Source of the DNA: an uncultured Bacteroides sp.
GTDB lineage: Bacteria > Bacteroidota > Bacteroidia > Bacteroidales > Bacteroidaceae
Reading direction: 5' to 3'
NCBI GenBank assembly: GCA_949296575.1
Contig: CASFPE010000019.1
Coordinates: 156,997-220,996, forward strand
Length of the DNA: 64,000 bases
In this document: positions 8,042 through 18,647 of the stretch, piece after piece
Layout: the number at the start of each line of letters is the position of its first letter
How positions within the stretch are numbered: the stretch's first letter is position 1
Notes under the pieces: generated by a model
What the model saw: the letters and a program-made list of their open reading frames with translations, nothing else
The model's database searches: none
What the model was told of the DNA's origin: nothing
Translations under genes and position numbers: made by a program

Positions 8042-10024
8042 TTATTCGCCTGCTTTGATGTATTCCACTTTGGTGACAGACAGGCCATTGCCAATCCACG
8101 TGACAGAACTCAAGGAGTTCCACGAACCTTGCAGGGTAGCGATAGTTGCTGCATCCAGCACGAAATCCACTGTGGCACTTCCCGCCGTAACGTTTTGTTC
8201 TGCAATCAAAGGAGTCAAGGTTTCTCCCGAATCACCCCACGCACTCTTGAATCCTCCTAATTTTGCACCTTCCACAACATTCTCGCAATGCACGCGATAG
8301 ATGTCGCCTTCTGCCATGTTGTAAGGAATGCCGGTAATAAACCTGCCATAATCCATCTGGCATGGAGCTTCGTTGGCCCACAACAGGTTTCCAAAGTCTT
8401 CTTCGGCAGGAACCAGCTCGATGGAATTCAACGTGCCGGGATAGCTGCCCCAGTTCAGCAACACAGGGATTTCACCAATCGTTGCCACTTCGTCACACAT
8501 CGCATAAGTCACCAATGTGGTCAACGTGCCGTTCTCCGTGTCAACCGTCCCGAAGTTGTTCCCTTGAAGCGCGGAATGCCCTAACAACAAATTCTTATAA
8601 TTGAAATCACTGCTGAAATGGAAACGCAAGGTAGCACCCGGCACAAACGAACTTGTCCAATCTCCTTCAAACGGAATCAATGCCACATACTTGCGCCAGC
8701 CGCCGGCTTCATACCCCGGAGCTACATTCTCACCGCTCTCGTTGATATCTTCTGCGCTGCCGTTGCCCGGCGTGCCATCGCCTGTCCAGATGACCATCGG
8801 CATGGAAATGCTGGAAGAAGAAGTATAAGCAACGACGCTGGTCAGCGTGATGCCGCCAGCTTCAGAAGACACATTGATGCCTTGTTTCTTGTCGTCGCCC
8901 ACAACAATCAGCAACTTCCCTTCCGTCTTTCCGGCAGGCAAAGCATAAGAATAACCGACACCTCCGTTCTTCGGCGCAATCAGAAGCGTGGCGGCATCGG
9001 TGGCATCCGCACGCGTGTAAGAAAGGCTGTACACATCATCGGCATTCAATTCGCCGTCGAAGCTGCCGATAGCCGTTCCTTCCGCAGTCACTTCCACATT
9101 GCTGGCCAACAGCATGGCGTTCTTGCCCAAAACGTTGATTTCGCCGCTCAGAATCCAGCCTTTCTCTACCTGTTCCGGCGTCCAGTCCGTCACGCTCGGC
9201 ACCACGGTAATCGGTTCGCCTTCTTCCAAAGTGCCGTTTGCATTGAGGGTAACCGTGAAAGTGTATTTCTTGCCGGTATCAAACATTTCCTGGTCCAACG
9301 GGCAAGTATAAGTGGTTCCTCCGTTCTCAATCGTAATGCAACGGCCTTGCACAGCTTCCGAAGGCATCACGATGACTTGGTATTCACCGCTTACATCGCC
9401 ATTGGCTGCAAAAGGCAACGTAGTGGAAGGCGCATCCGTGGCAGCCACAGTGCCGTCCAGCAAATTCAGCGTCCCGGCAACTGACTGGTTGGTAATCGTA
9501 AGGTTCGCGCCCACGACAGGACTGCCGCCCGCATCCGTAAGTTTCATCACAATCTTTGCCAGCTTGTGGGAGAAATCCAAAGGCACGTTCCGGGTATTCA
9601 CCTGAATGCCGGGCGTGTTCGCATACATGATATCGTTGTTGGTCAACGGAGTGCCTGCGTCCGCAGAGAGAGTAAAGGAATAAACGCCGCCGGACACATT
9701 CGCAGAATACGGGTACACGCCAAAGAAACCAACCGAAGCCGCGCCGGAAGCCGACCCATAAGTAAGAGGAGAATCAGAAGTGAAATTAGTGGCATCTTCT
9801 GTTTTATACAAAGCGTTGGCGGCCACAATGTTCCCTTCCACCGCCATGGAGATGCCAATCTGGTCGTCCGGGGAGAAAGAGGTGTCCGTGGCGCGCGTGC
9901 TGACAGACGAGGTAAACGTGATGCCTTCCGCATTCGAACCCTTGTTGAACTCATCTTCGTCTGAACAAGCGGCCAACAAAGCCACCGCTGCCAGTCCGAA
10001 TCCTAACATAAAGTTTTTTTTCAT
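8042..10024 (-). CDS. Fimbrillin-family (Mfa-like) surface lipoprotein
   Basis: A 660-residue exported lipoprotein. The signal peptide has a lipobox ending LLAAC with Cys20, then Ser-Asp-Glu-Asp, acidic residues typical of a surface lipoprotein export signal. An Arg (STRAT) about 25 residues further on is a possible gingipain-like maturation site of type V pilins. Residues 35-290 have the alternating beta pattern of fimbrillin-like proteins (DQIGISM, GVYPYS, DFSHKLAKIVMKL, KYTFTVTLN, WTPEQ). Residues 300-660 form an extra beta-rich C-terminal half that is unusual for pilins and could be a glycan-binding tip module. It is transcribed divergently from the polysaccharide locus. A structural or adhesin role is likely but not proven. 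Confidence 0.7.
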   Translation of the reverse strand: MKKNFMLGFGLAAVALLAACSDEDEFNKGSNAEGITFTSSVSTRATDTSFSPDDQIGISMAVEGNIVAANALYKTEDATNFTSDSPLTYGSASGAASVGFFGVYPYSANVSGGVYSFTLSADAGTPLTNNDIMYANTPGIQVNTRNVPLDFSHKLAKIVMKLTDAGGSPVVGANLTITNQSVAGTLNLLDGTVAATDAPSTTLPFAANGDVSGEYQVIVMPSEAVQGRCITIENGGTTYTCPLDQEMFDTGKKYTFTVTLNANGTLEEGEPITVVPSVTDWTPEQVEKGWILSGEINVLGKNAMLLASNVEVTAEGTAIGSFDGELNADDVYSLSYTRADATDAATLLIAPKNGGVGYSYALPAGKTEGKLLIVVGDDKKQGINVSSEAGGITLTSVVAYTSSSSISMPMVIWTGDGTPGNGSAEDINESGENVAPGYEAGGWRKYVALIPFEGDWTSSFVPGATLRFHFSSDFNYKNLLLGHSALQGNNFGTVDTENGTLTTLVTYAMCDEVATIGEIPVLLNWGSYPGTLNSIELVPAEEDFGNLLWANEAPCQMDYGRFITGIPYNMAEGDIYRVHCENVVEGAKLGGFKSAWGDSGETLTPLIAEQNVTAGSATVDFVLDAATIATLQGSWNSLSSVTWIGNGLSVTKVEYIKAGE

Positions 10025-10077
10025 AATAATAAATATTTAATTAAACGAAACTCATTCGATTGCTTGAATGAACGATG

Positions 10078-10085
10078 CAAAATTA
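10078..10085 (-). promoter_or_regulatory. Promoter -7 element of the fimbrillin-like gene
   Basis: The minus strand reads TAATTTTG, matching TAnnTTTG, 54 bases upstream of the ATG. The divergent GH95 promoter is about 200 bases away. Confidence 0.5.
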
Positions 10086-10152
10086 AGAAATATATAAGAA
10101 TGCCGACGTGCAGATTCTTCACAAGGGCATGAAGTTTTGTTATATAAATAGG

Positions 10153-10210
10153 ATGGAATGTTGCCAACAAGGTTATCATTTGTAACTGCCGCCAAGGCAA
10201 AACATTCCAT
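10153..10210. repeat. Inverted repeat in the divergent GH95/fimbrillin promoter region
   Basis: ATGGAATGTT (10153-10162) and AACATTCCAT (10201-10210) are perfect inverted copies. Adjacent TTGCC/GGCAA extends the arms if a 2-base bulge is allowed. It lies between the two divergent -7 boxes and may be an operator or an RNA stem. Confidence 0.4.
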
Positions 10211-10278
10211 ATTCCATCCAGAAACATCCTGCCCTCAGATAAGAAACAAGGGGACAATGCCCTGTGCGGCAAATGCTT

Positions 10279-10286
10279 TATCTTTG
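10279..10286 (+). promoter_or_regulatory. Promoter -7 element of the GH95-GH3 unit
   Basis: TATCTTTG matches TAnnTTTG, 23 bases upstream of the GH95 ATG. The -33 box is not obvious, as expected for a locus needing an activator. Confidence 0.55.
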
Positions 10287-10309
10287 CGGGTAAACAATTT
10301 GCCCATAAC

Positions 10310-12751
10310 ATGAAAATCCAAAAGACACACTTCGTTGCATTGTTCTGCCTGTTCACGGGAACCGTTTTTCCCGTCATGGCCGACGAAAATCCTGCACAAA
10401 CGAGGCCCAGCCTCACGTTGTGGTACGACGAACCTGCCACACAATGGGTGGAAACCCTCCCGTTAGGGAACGGAAGGTTAGGCATGATGCCCGACGGACA
10501 TATCCACAAGGAACACGTTGTTTTAAACGAAATCAGCATGTGGAGCGGCTCGGAAGCCGATTATCGAAACCCGGAAGCCGCCAAAAGCCTTCCGGCCATC
10601 CGGCAATTATTAATGGAAGGGAAAAACAAAGAAGCCCAAGAACGGATGTACACCGACTTCGTGCCGGTGCAGCCGGAAACAGGAAACACTTATGGCGCAT
10701 TCCAGATGTTGGCCGACCTCCACGTGGAATATCTCTACCCGGACACGGCAACCGCCCGCGCCTACCGCCGCTGGTTGGACCTGGAAGAAAGCGTGGCCTA
10801 CACTTCTTTCACCAAAGGCGCCACTGCGTACACCCGCGAATATTTTGTCTCACGCAGCAAGGACATCATCGCCATCCACCTGAAAGCCGACCGCCCCGAA
10901 AGCATCCATTTCACCCTTCAATTGAGCCGGCCGGAAAGGGGAAGCCTGAAAAAGCCCTGCGGGAACAGGCTGGAACTGACGGGAGAACTCGACAGCGGAA
11001 ACCCGCAAAAGGCAGGCGTGCGCTATGCTGCCGTGGTTGCCGTGCATGCTTCCGGGGAGAAATGCCGGCAAATATCCCGGGATGATGCCATCGGAATCGC
11101 TTCCGCAGACGAGGCATGGATTCTCGTCTCGGCGGCCACTTCCTATCTCGCGGGAGAAATCTACCGAACAGAAGCAGAACGCCTGCTCAACAACGTGATA
11201 AGCGACGAGGAAGGCCTGAAGCATCTCAAGCAGGAAACCATCCGAAGCTACCAAGCCCTATTCAACCGGGCAGGCATCACCCTGCCGGAAAATGCGGAGA
11301 CTTCGCGCCTTGCCACGGATGAACGCATAAAGGCATTCCAGAAACAGGACGATCCTTCACTTGCCGCACTTTATTACCACTACGGACGCTACCTGCTCAT
11401 CAGCAGCACACGTCCGGGAAGCCTTCCGCCCAACCTGCAAGGACTATGGGCCAACGAACCGGGAACACCATGGAACGGCGACTACCACGCCAATATCAAC
11501 ATACAAATGAACCATTGGCCGGTGGAACCGGCCAACCTTTCCGAACTGTACCAGCCTTTCATCGATCTGGTGAAACGATTGGTGGCCGACGGCGAAAGGA
11601 GCGCAAAAGCATTCTACGGGGAAGAGGCAAAAGGATGGGTGCTGCACATGATGACCAACGCATGGAACTATACCGCGCCGGGAAGGCATCCCTCATGGGG
11701 CGCCACCAACACGGGAGGAGCATGGCTCTGCGCACACCTGTGGGAACATTACCTCTATAATGGCAACCGGGAATACCTCATGGAAATCTATCCGATATTG
11801 AAGGGCGCTTCGGAATTCTTCTATTCCACCATGGTCAAAGAGCCGGAACACGGATGGCTCGTCACCGCGCCCAGTTCCTCGCCTGAAAACACCTTTTACC
11901 CCAACACAGGCCGCACGCCGGTCAGCGTATGCATGGCACCGACCATGGACACGCAATTGGTGCGCGAGCTGTACACGAATGTCATCCATGCCGCCCGCAT
12001 CTTGCAGGCCGACACGACCTACGCCCGGCAGTTGGAAGAAGCCTTGCGGCAACTCCCTCCCCATCAAATCAGCAAAGAAGGCTACCTGATGGAATGGCTG
12101 GAAGATTATGAGGAAACCGACCGGCATCACCGGCACGTGTCGCATCTGTACGGGCTGCATCCCAGCAACCAAATCTCAATCGTCCACACGCCGGAACTGG
12201 CTGAAGCCTGCAAACAAACGCTCAACCGGCGCGGCGACGGAGGAACAGGATGGAGCCGCGCATGGAAAATCAACTTCTGGGCACGCCTTGGAGACGGAAA
12301 CCGTGCATATGCCTTGCTGCGCAATTTGCTTTATCCGGCCTATGCGCCTGAAAACCCTTCCCGGCACGGAAGCGGGACTTTCCCGAACCTGTTCTGCTCG
12401 CACCCGCCTTTCCAAATCGACGGGAATTTCGGCGGCACCTCTGGCATCAGCGAAATGCTTCTGCAATCACAGGACGGTTTCATCAACTTGCTTCCCGCCC
12501 TGCCCGACTCTTGGAAAGAAGGAAGGCTTCATGGCTTCAAAACACGCGGAGGGACAACTGTCAGCATCGAGTGGAAAGACGGAAAGCCCGTGAAAGCGGA
12601 ACTCACCGGAGGATGGAATCCCGACATCCGGCTGAAAGTGCCGGCGCAAACAAGCAGGATTTCATGCAACGGGGAAAAATGCCGGACGGGAGAATATATA
12701 GACCTGTCATTGGGCAAAGGCGAAAAAACGGTCCTCACCTTCCAATATTAA
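10310..12751 (+). CDS. Glycoside hydrolase family 95 (alpha-L-fucosidase/alpha-L-galactosidase)
   Basis: An 813-residue exported inverting glycosidase that removes terminal alpha-1,2-linked L-fucose or L-galactose. A Sec signal peptide occupies about residues 1-24. The N-terminal domain has the hallmark TLPLGNGRLGMM and LNEISMWSG motifs. The catalytic (alpha/alpha)6 barrel carries NINIQMNHWPVEPANLSE and, near the C-terminus, HPPFQIDGNFGGT with the conserved Asp of the family's catalytic centre. It is the first gene of a two-gene unit with GH3, 31 bases apart. In a xyloglucan locus this enzyme would strip the fucosyl (or L-galactosyl) cap from side chains; the sugar specificity is inference. 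Confidence 0.92.
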   Translation: MKIQKTHFVALFCLFTGTVFPVMADENPAQTRPSLTLWYDEPATQWVETLPLGNGRLGMMPDGHIHKEHVVLNEISMWSGSEADYRNPEAAKSLPAIRQLLMEGKNKEAQERMYTDFVPVQPETGNTYGAFQMLADLHVEYLYPDTATARAYRRWLDLEESVAYTSFTKGATAYTREYFVSRSKDIIAIHLKADRPESIHFTLQLSRPERGSLKKPCGNRLELTGELDSGNPQKAGVRYAAVVAVHASGEKCRQISRDDAIGIASADEAWILVSAATSYLAGEIYRTEAERLLNNVISDEEGLKHLKQETIRSYQALFNRAGITLPENAETSRLATDERIKAFQKQDDPSLAALYYHYGRYLLISSTRPGSLPPNLQGLWANEPGTPWNGDYHANINIQMNHWPVEPANLSELYQPFIDLVKRLVADGERSAKAFYGEEAKGWVLHMMTNAWNYTAPGRHPSWGATNTGGAWLCAHLWEHYLYNGNREYLMEIYPILKGASEFFYSTMVKEPEHGWLVTAPSSSPENTFYPNTGRTPVSVCMAPTMDTQLVRELYTNVIHAARILQADTTYARQLEEALRQLPPHQISKEGYLMEWLEDYEETDRHHRHVSHLYGLHPSNQISIVHTPELAEACKQTLNRRGDGGTGWSRAWKINFWARLGDGNRAYALLRNLLYPAYAPENPSRHGSGTFPNLFCSHPPFQIDGNFGGTSGISEMLLQSQDGFINLLPALPDSWKEGRLHGFKTRGGTTVSIEWKDGKPVKAELTGGWNPDIRLKVPAQTSRISCNGEKCRTGEYIDLSLGKGEKTVLTFQY

Positions 12752-12782
12752 GCAAACTTATTCATATTAAATATATCGACTC

Positions 12783-15137
12783 ATGAAAAACATTTCCAAA
12801 CTTGTACTGACCTCCATGCTCTGCACCGGCAGCATGCTGCAAACCGGATGCCAACAAAAAGATGTCGCACCGGCCATTCCTGCCGACCCGGAAATCGAAA
12901 ACCATATCCGGCAATGGTTGGATCAAATGACTTTAGAAGAAAAAATCGGGCAAATGTGCCAAATCACTATCGATGTAGTGACGGACTTCGAGGCCAGCCA
13001 AAAGAACGGCTTCACGCTCGACAAAGCCAAGTTGGACACCGTCATCGGAAAATACAAAGTCGGTTCCCTGCTGAACGTGCCGCTAAGCGTCGCGCAAAAG
13101 AAAGAGAAATGGGCGGAAGCCATCCGGCAAATCCAGGAACTTTCCATGGAAGAAACCGGCATCCCCTGCATCTATGGCGTGGACCAGATACACGGGACAA
13201 CCTATACCTTGGACGGAACCATGTTTCCGCAAGGCATCAACATGGCAGCCACTTTCAACCGCGAACTTGTGAAACGGGGCGCAGAAATCACTGCCTACGA
13301 GAGCAAGGCCTGCAACATCCCATGGAATTTCGCGCCCGTTGTGGACCTGGGAAGGGATCCGCGATGGTCGCGCATGTGGGAAAACTATGGGGAAGACGCG
13401 TATGTGAATGCTGAAATGGGAAAAGCGGCCGTGGAAGGACTGCAAGGAAACGACCCGAACCACATCGGGAAAGAACATATGGCCGCTTGCGTGAAACACT
13501 ACATGGGCTATGGCGTGCCGGTATCAGGGAAAGACCGCACCCCTTCGTCCATCTCACGGAGCGACCTGCGTGAGAAACATTTCGCACCTTATTTGGAAGC
13601 CATCCGCCATGGCGCTTTGAGCATCATGGTCAATTCAGGCGTGGACAACGGCATGCCTTTCCATGCCAACAAAGAACTACTCACGCAATGGCTGAAAGAA
13701 GACTTGAATTGGGACGGACTCATCGTGACCGATTGGGCGGACATCAACAACCTATGCACACGCGACCATATCGCAGCCACCAAGAAAGAAGCCATAAAAA
13801 TCGCCATCAATGCAGGCATCGACATGTCGATGGTGCCTTATGAAGTGAGTTTCTGCGACTATCTGAAAGAGCTGGTTGAAGAAGGCGAAGTACCGATGAG
13901 CCGCATCGATGACGCTGTGTCGCGCGTGCTGCGCCTGAAATACCGCCTCGGCCTGTTCGACCATCCTTATTGGGACGTGAACGAATACGAACGTTTTGCC
14001 TCGGAAGAATTTGCCCAGGCAGCCCTGCAAGCAGCAGAAGAATCGGAAGTATTGGTGAAAAACGAAAACAACCTGCTCCCGCTCGCCAAAGGAAAGAAAA
14101 TATTGCTCACCGGGCCGAATGCAAATGCCATGCGTTGCCTGAACGGCGGCTGGTCGTACAGCTGGCAGGGACACCGTGCCGATGAATGCGCACAGGCTTA
14201 CCATACAATCCTTGAATCTTTGCGCCAAAAATTCGGGAAAGGAAACATCATCTATGAACCCGGCATCACGTATGCGCCCTACCAAAACGACAACTGGTGG
14301 GAAGAAAATAAGCCGGAAATCGGGAAAGCTGTGGCTGCCGCACGGCAGGCAGACGTGATTGTGGCCTGCATCGGCGAAAACTCTTACTGCGAAACGCCCG
14401 GCAACCTGACCGACTTGAACCTTTCCACAAACCAACAACAGTTGGTGAAAGAACTGGCAAAGACAGGGAAACCCATCGTCCTCGTCCTGAACCAAGGCCG
14501 TCCGCGCCTCATCAAAGACATCGAGCCATTGGCAAAAGCCATTGTCAACATCATGCTGCCCAGCAATTACGGCGGCGACGCACTCGCCAACCTGTTGGCC
14601 GGAGATGCCAATTTCAGCGGGAAAATGCCTTTCACTTACCCGAAACACATCAATGCGCTGGCCACCTACGACTACAAGCCTTGTGAAAACATCGGCCAAA
14701 TGGGCGGCAACTACAACTACGATTCCGTCATGGACATTCAATGGCCATTCGGCTTCGGGCTGAGCTACACCACCTATCAATATTCAAATCTGAAAGCCGA
14801 CAAGGCCGTTTTCACCGCCGACGATGAACTGACTTTCACAGTGGACGTGACCAACACCGGCAAACGAGCCGGAAAGGAAAGCGTGCTACTGTTCTCGTCA
14901 GACGTAGTGGCAAGCAGCACGCCCGACAACATCCGCCTCCGCAACTTTGAAAAGATAGCATTGGAACCCGGAGAAACACAAACTGTCACCATGAAACTGA
15001 AGGGAAGCGACTTGGCATTCGTGGGTTACGACGGGAAATGGAGACTGGAAGAAGGAGACTTCAAAATCAAATGCGGCGACCAGCAAATCAACCTGAAATG
15101 CAGCGAAACCAAAGTATGGGAAACACCGAACAAATAA
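12783..15137 (+). CDS. Glycoside hydrolase family 3 beta-glucosidase lipoprotein
   Basis: A 784-residue retaining exo-glycosidase. The lipoprotein signal peptide ends at LQTGC (Cys23), suggesting periplasmic or outer-membrane anchoring. The TIM barrel contains GVDQIHG, the [15 protein letters not shown] substrate loop and the nucleophile Asp317 in LIVTDWAD. The alpha/beta sandwich follows ([18 protein letters not shown]), and a C-terminal fibronectin-III-like domain ends the protein. The sequence is of the beta-glucosidase type found in Bacteroides xyloglucan loci, where it cleaves glucose from trimmed oligosaccharides. A terminator after it ends the GH95-GH3 transcript. Confidence 0.93.
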   Translation: MKNISKLVLTSMLCTGSMLQTGCQQKDVAPAIPADPEIENHIRQWLDQMTLEEKIGQMCQITIDVVTDFEASQKNGFTLDKAKLDTVIGKYKVGSLLNVPLSVAQKKEKWAEAIRQIQELSMEETGIPCIYGVDQIHGTTYTLDGTMFPQGINMAATFNRELVKRGAEITAYESKACNIPWNFAPVVDLGRDPRWSRMWENYGEDAYVNAEMGKAAVEGLQGNDPNHIGKEHMAACVKHYMGYGVPVSGKDRTPSSISRSDLREKHFAPYLEAIRHGALSIMVNSGVDNGMPFHANKELLTQWLKEDLNWDGLIVTDWADINNLCTRDHIAATKKEAIKIAINAGIDMSMVPYEVSFCDYLKELVEEGEVPMSRIDDAVSRVLRLKYRLGLFDHPYWDVNEYERFASEEFAQAALQAAEESEVLVKNENNLLPLAKGKKILLTGPNANAMRCLNGGWSYSWQGHRADECAQAYHTILESLRQKFGKGNIIYEPGITYAPYQNDNWWEENKPEIGKAVAAARQADVIVACIGENSYCETPGNLTDLNLSTNQQQLVKELAKTGKPIVLVLNQGRPRLIKDIEPLAKAIVNIMLPSNYGGDALANLLAGDANFSGKMPFTYPKHINALATYDYKPCENIGQMGGNYNYDSVMDIQWPFGFGLSYTTYQYSNLKADKAVFTADDELTFTVDVTNTGKRAGKESVLLFSSDVVASSTPDNIRLRNFEKIALEPGETQTVTMKLKGSDLAFVGYDGKWRLEEGDFKIKCGDQQINLKCSETKVWETPNK

Positions 15138-15159
15138 TCCATATATGCTTTTCAAAAAC

Positions 15160-15203
15160 ACACGGAGATACAGCACAGCATCCTGTATCTCCGTGTCCTT
15201 TTC
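15160..15203 (+). terminator. Terminator after the GH3 gene
   Basis: A perfect 14-bp stem (15160-15173 with 15183-15196) encloses a 9-base loop and is followed by CCTTTTC. It separates the GH95-GH3 unit from the SusC-led operon. Confidence 0.75.
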
Positions 15204-15356
15204 AAGGCATCCGGCCTTATGCAGAAGGGGTAAAAAGAGGATACGGAAAGGTGCGAAACATTTTATACACCCTTCCGCAACATTTTGCCTACGCCAAATC
15301 GGCAAACATGCCCTATCCATAAACATAACGCCATCTATGGTCCATTCAGTTTTCCC

Positions 15357-15364
15357 TACCTTTG
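15357..15364 (+). promoter_or_regulatory. Promoter -7 element of the SusC-led operon
   Basis: TACCTTTG matches TAnnTTTG, 80 bases upstream of the SusC ATG. No TTTG is found at the correct -33 position, consistent with dependence on an activator. The rest of the 307-base gap holds only the GH3 terminator. Confidence 0.55.
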
Positions 15365-15444
15365 TGCATGCGCTTCACAAAATGTGAACGTGCAAGGAAT
15401 GATAAATACAATTTCGTTATACTTTAAAAAAAGATGTAATAATC

Positions 15445-18400
15445 ATGAGAAACATGTTTGAAAAAAGGCGCATAAACATCCCTTTATGCCGAATGACAAT
15501 GATTCTCCTTTTGTTGGGACTTGTATCCATTTCCTCTATTGCCGCTCCTCCACCCAACAAGACTGTAACAGGAACGGTCGTATCCAGCACGAATGGAGAA
15601 GCCTTAATCGGAGTCAGCGTCCAAGTAAAAGAAAGACCCAGCGTAGGAACCATCACAGACCTCGACGGGAAATACTCCCTGCAAGTGGAGGACGGGGAAA
15701 CATTGGTGTTTTCATACATCGGCTTTGTGAACCAAGAAATCAAAGCAGACAAAACCATTATCAATGTGGAAATGAAAGAAGACACGGAAGTATTGGACGA
15801 AGTGGTTGTCGTAGGTTATGGGACCATGAAACGCAGCGACTTGACGGGTTCTGTCGTTTCTGTCGGGGAAGATGAAATCAAACAATCTGTCGTCACTTCA
15901 CTCGACCAGGCTTTGCAGAGCCGGGCGGCCGGCGTATCGGTCACCCAAAACTCTGGAACACCGGGCGGTGGTATCTCTGTCAGCATCCGTGGTATCAACT
16001 CCTTAAATGGGAACGAACCGCTTTATGTCATCGACGGTGTGGCCATCTCCGGGAACAATGACTCGAACTCCAGCGTGTTGTCATCCATCAACCCTTCGGA
16101 TATCGTGTCCATGGAAATCTTGAAGGATGCCTCCGCTACCGCCATCTATGGTTCACGCGCCTCAAACGGCGTGGTATTGATTACCACCCGCCAAGGACAA
16201 TCCGGGAAAACACGCATTTCTTATGAAGGGTATTACGGCTTGCAGCAACTGCCGAAACAACTGGACGTATTAAACCTGCGCGAATATGCTGAATACCAGA
16301 ACCTGCGCGCCGATGTCATCGGCTTCGGCAAACGCGGAGAATTTGCCGACCTCAGCCTGTTGGGCGAAGGAACAAACTGGCAAAGGGAAATCTTCCAGAA
16401 TGCTTCGATGCACAACCACCAAGTGAACATTTCAGGAGGAAACGACAATGTGAAATATGCCCTCTCTGCCGGTTACCTGCAACAGGAAGGCATTGCCATC
16501 GGTTCTGATTTCGAACGTTTCTCTGCCCGCGTCAACATGGACAACAAAATCACGAAATGGTTGTCGACAGGATTGAGGGCTTCTGTGTCAAAGACCACAC
16601 AAAACAACACCATCGACAGCGGCAACATCATCCGTACTGCCATCGAACAATTGCCCGACACTCCGGCACGCAATCCGGACGGAAGCTGGGGTTCCCAAGC
16701 AGAGAACATGTACGGCACTTATTTCTCAAACCCGGTGGCCGAAGCACTCATGCGCGAGAACTACAACAAAGGATTGCAAATGTATGTGGACTTCTTTGCC
16801 GACGTAACGATATGGAAAGGATTGGTACTCCGCGCAGAATATGCAGGAAACTATTACTACAATAACAGCTACCAATATACCCCGTCGTATGACTACGGGC
16901 ATTACATACAGACATCATCCGGAAGCCGGAGCGCAAGCAACGGTTCCAATTGGACCCTCAAGACTTACCTGACCTACAACGGCACTTTCGGGAAGCATAA
17001 CCTTTCCGTCATGGCCGGACACGAAGCACAGGAAAATTCATGGGAGAACCTGTCTGGAAGCCGGAGCGATTACCTGTTCAACACCATCCATGAGCTGAAC
17101 ATGGGTGACGCATCTACCGCCAAAAACAGCAGCGGACGAGGGTCGTCAGCCATCGAGTCCTACTACGGACGTCTGAACTACGGATACGATGACCGTTACT
17201 TAGCCACTTTCACACTGCGCGGCGACGGGTCGTCCAGCTTCGGGCCTGCCAACCGTTGGGGTATCTTCCCATCTGTGGCATTGGCATGGAAAATCAACAA
17301 CGAACGTTTCTTGAAAAATGTGGAATGGCTCAATAACCTGAAATTGAGAATGGGTTGGGGTCTTGTGGGCAACCAGTCTGCATCATCCTATGCATATGGT
17401 GTCACCATGTCTTCTGCAGCCAGCATTTGGGGAACCGGATTCTATGCAGGAAACTATCCTAATGACAAGCTGAAATGGGAAGAAACAAAAGCCTACAACG
17501 CGGGACTCGACCTGAACTTGTTTGACAACCGGGTGGAATTCATCTTTGACACTTACTTCAAAAACACCGACAATCTGCTGATGCGTGCCTCACTGCCATC
17601 GTATGTAAGCGGCGTCATCCAATCACCATGGGTCAATGCCGGCGCCATGCAGAACAAAGGTGCTGAGTTCACGCTGAATACCGTAAACGTATCGACAAAA
17701 GACTTTACATGGCGGACAGGCATCACCATCTCATTCAACAAGAACAAGATTACAAAGCTTTATACGGAAACAGCCGGGCTTTCAGGCACCATCGATTCGC
17801 AAATCCTGACCTACTCCACCGTAGGACAGCCCGTAGGGCAATATTACGGTTATAAAGTGATTGGCATGTTCAAAGAAGAAAATGATTTCTACCAACGGGA
17901 TGCTGACGGCAACTTCCTGCTTGACAAGAACGGCAACCGGCTTCCTGTGGCATTGCCTGAAGACCAACACATCGCAGAAGATGAAGTATGGGTGGGCGAC
18001 TACATTTTCGAAGATCTGAACGACGACGGGATCATTGATGAAAAGGATCGCACTTATTTAGGAAACCCGGAACCGAAGTTCTCCTACGGATTCAACAACA
18101 CCTTTACCTATAAAGGATTCGACCTGAATATTTTCATCAACGGCGTATATGGCAACGAGTTGGTCAACCTGTTCCGGCAAGACTTCACCAATCCGATGCG
18201 CAACAGCAACCTGCTGAAAGAAGCAACCGGCATCGCACGCGTGGAACTGATTGACCCGGAACAACCGAACGAAATATGGAATGTGCGGGTTGCAAATCCG
18301 GAATCAGCTTCCGTGCAACGCATCAATACAGCAGACGGCAACGACAACAACCGTATGAGCAACCGCTTCGTGGAAGATGGCTCCTACCTGCGCATCAAAA

Positions 18401-18624
18401 ATATTTCATTAGGTTATACTTTCCCGCAAAGTTGGGTGCGCAAATGGAAAATAGAGAATCTGCGTGTGTACATGAATGTGCAAAACGCTTTCACCTTTAC
18501 TAAATATAAAGGATACGACCCGGAAGTCGGAGCATATAACTACAACGTGTTGCTCCGTGGCGTGGACTACGCACGCTATCCTTCGCAACGCATCTATACA
18601 TTCGGATTAAACTTGAGTTTCTAA
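15445..18624 (+). CDS. SusC-like TonB-dependent outer-membrane glycan importer
   Basis: A 1059-residue outer-membrane transporter that imports oligosaccharides using TonB energy. After a signal peptide ending near ISSIAA comes the carboxypeptidase-like regulatory domain (TVTGTVVSSTNGEALIGVSV), then the TonB box region (EVLDEVVVVGYG), the plug domain with SIRGINSLNGNEPLYVIDG, and a beta barrel ending in the terminal phenylalanine of YTFGLNLSF that BAM recognises. It heads an operon of at least eight genes; SusD starts 23 bases downstream. Pairing with SusD, the TIG lipoprotein and endo-glucanase is the classic outer-membrane capture complex. Confidence 0.97.
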   Translation: MRNMFEKRRINIPLCRMTMILLLLGLVSISSIAAPPPNKTVTGTVVSSTNGEALIGVSVQVKERPSVGTITDLDGKYSLQVEDGETLVFSYIGFVNQEIKADKTIINVEMKEDTEVLDEVVVVGYGTMKRSDLTGSVVSVGEDEIKQSVVTSLDQALQSRAAGVSVTQNSGTPGGGISVSIRGINSLNGNEPLYVIDGVAISGNNDSNSSVLSSINPSDIVSMEILKDASATAIYGSRASNGVVLITTRQGQSGKTRISYEGYYGLQQLPKQLDVLNLREYAEYQNLRADVIGFGKRGEFADLSLLGEGTNWQREIFQNASMHNHQVNISGGNDNVKYALSAGYLQQEGIAIGSDFERFSARVNMDNKITKWLSTGLRASVSKTTQNNTIDSGNIIRTAIEQLPDTPARNPDGSWGSQAENMYGTYFSNPVAEALMRENYNKGLQMYVDFFADVTIWKGLVLRAEYAGNYYYNNSYQYTPSYDYGHYIQTSSGSRSASNGSNWTLKTYLTYNGTFGKHNLSVMAGHEAQENSWENLSGSRSDYLFNTIHELNMGDASTAKNSSGRGSSAIESYYGRLNYGYDDRYLATFTLRGDGSSSFGPANRWGIFPSVALAWKINNERFLKNVEWLNNLKLRMGWGLVGNQSASSYAYGVTMSSAASIWGTGFYAGNYPNDKLKWEETKAYNAGLDLNLFDNRVEFIFDTYFKNTDNLLMRASLPSYVSGVIQSPWVNAGAMQNKGAEFTLNTVNVSTKDFTWRTGITISFNKNKITKLYTETAGLSGTIDSQILTYSTVGQPVGQYYGYKVIGMFKEENDFYQRDADGNFLLDKNGNRLPVALPEDQHIAEDEVWVGDYIFEDLNDDGIIDEKDRTYLGNPEPKFSYGFNNTFTYKGFDLNIFINGVYGNELVNLFRQDFTNPMRNSNLLKEATGIARVELIDPEQPNEIWNVRVANPESASVQRINTADGNDNNRMSNRFVEDGSYLRIKNISLGYTFPQSWVRKWKIENLRVYMNVQNAFTFTKYKGYDPEVGAYNYNVLLRGVDYARYPSQRIYTFGLNLSF

Positions 18625-18647
18625 TATCAACAAATACACTAAAAACA

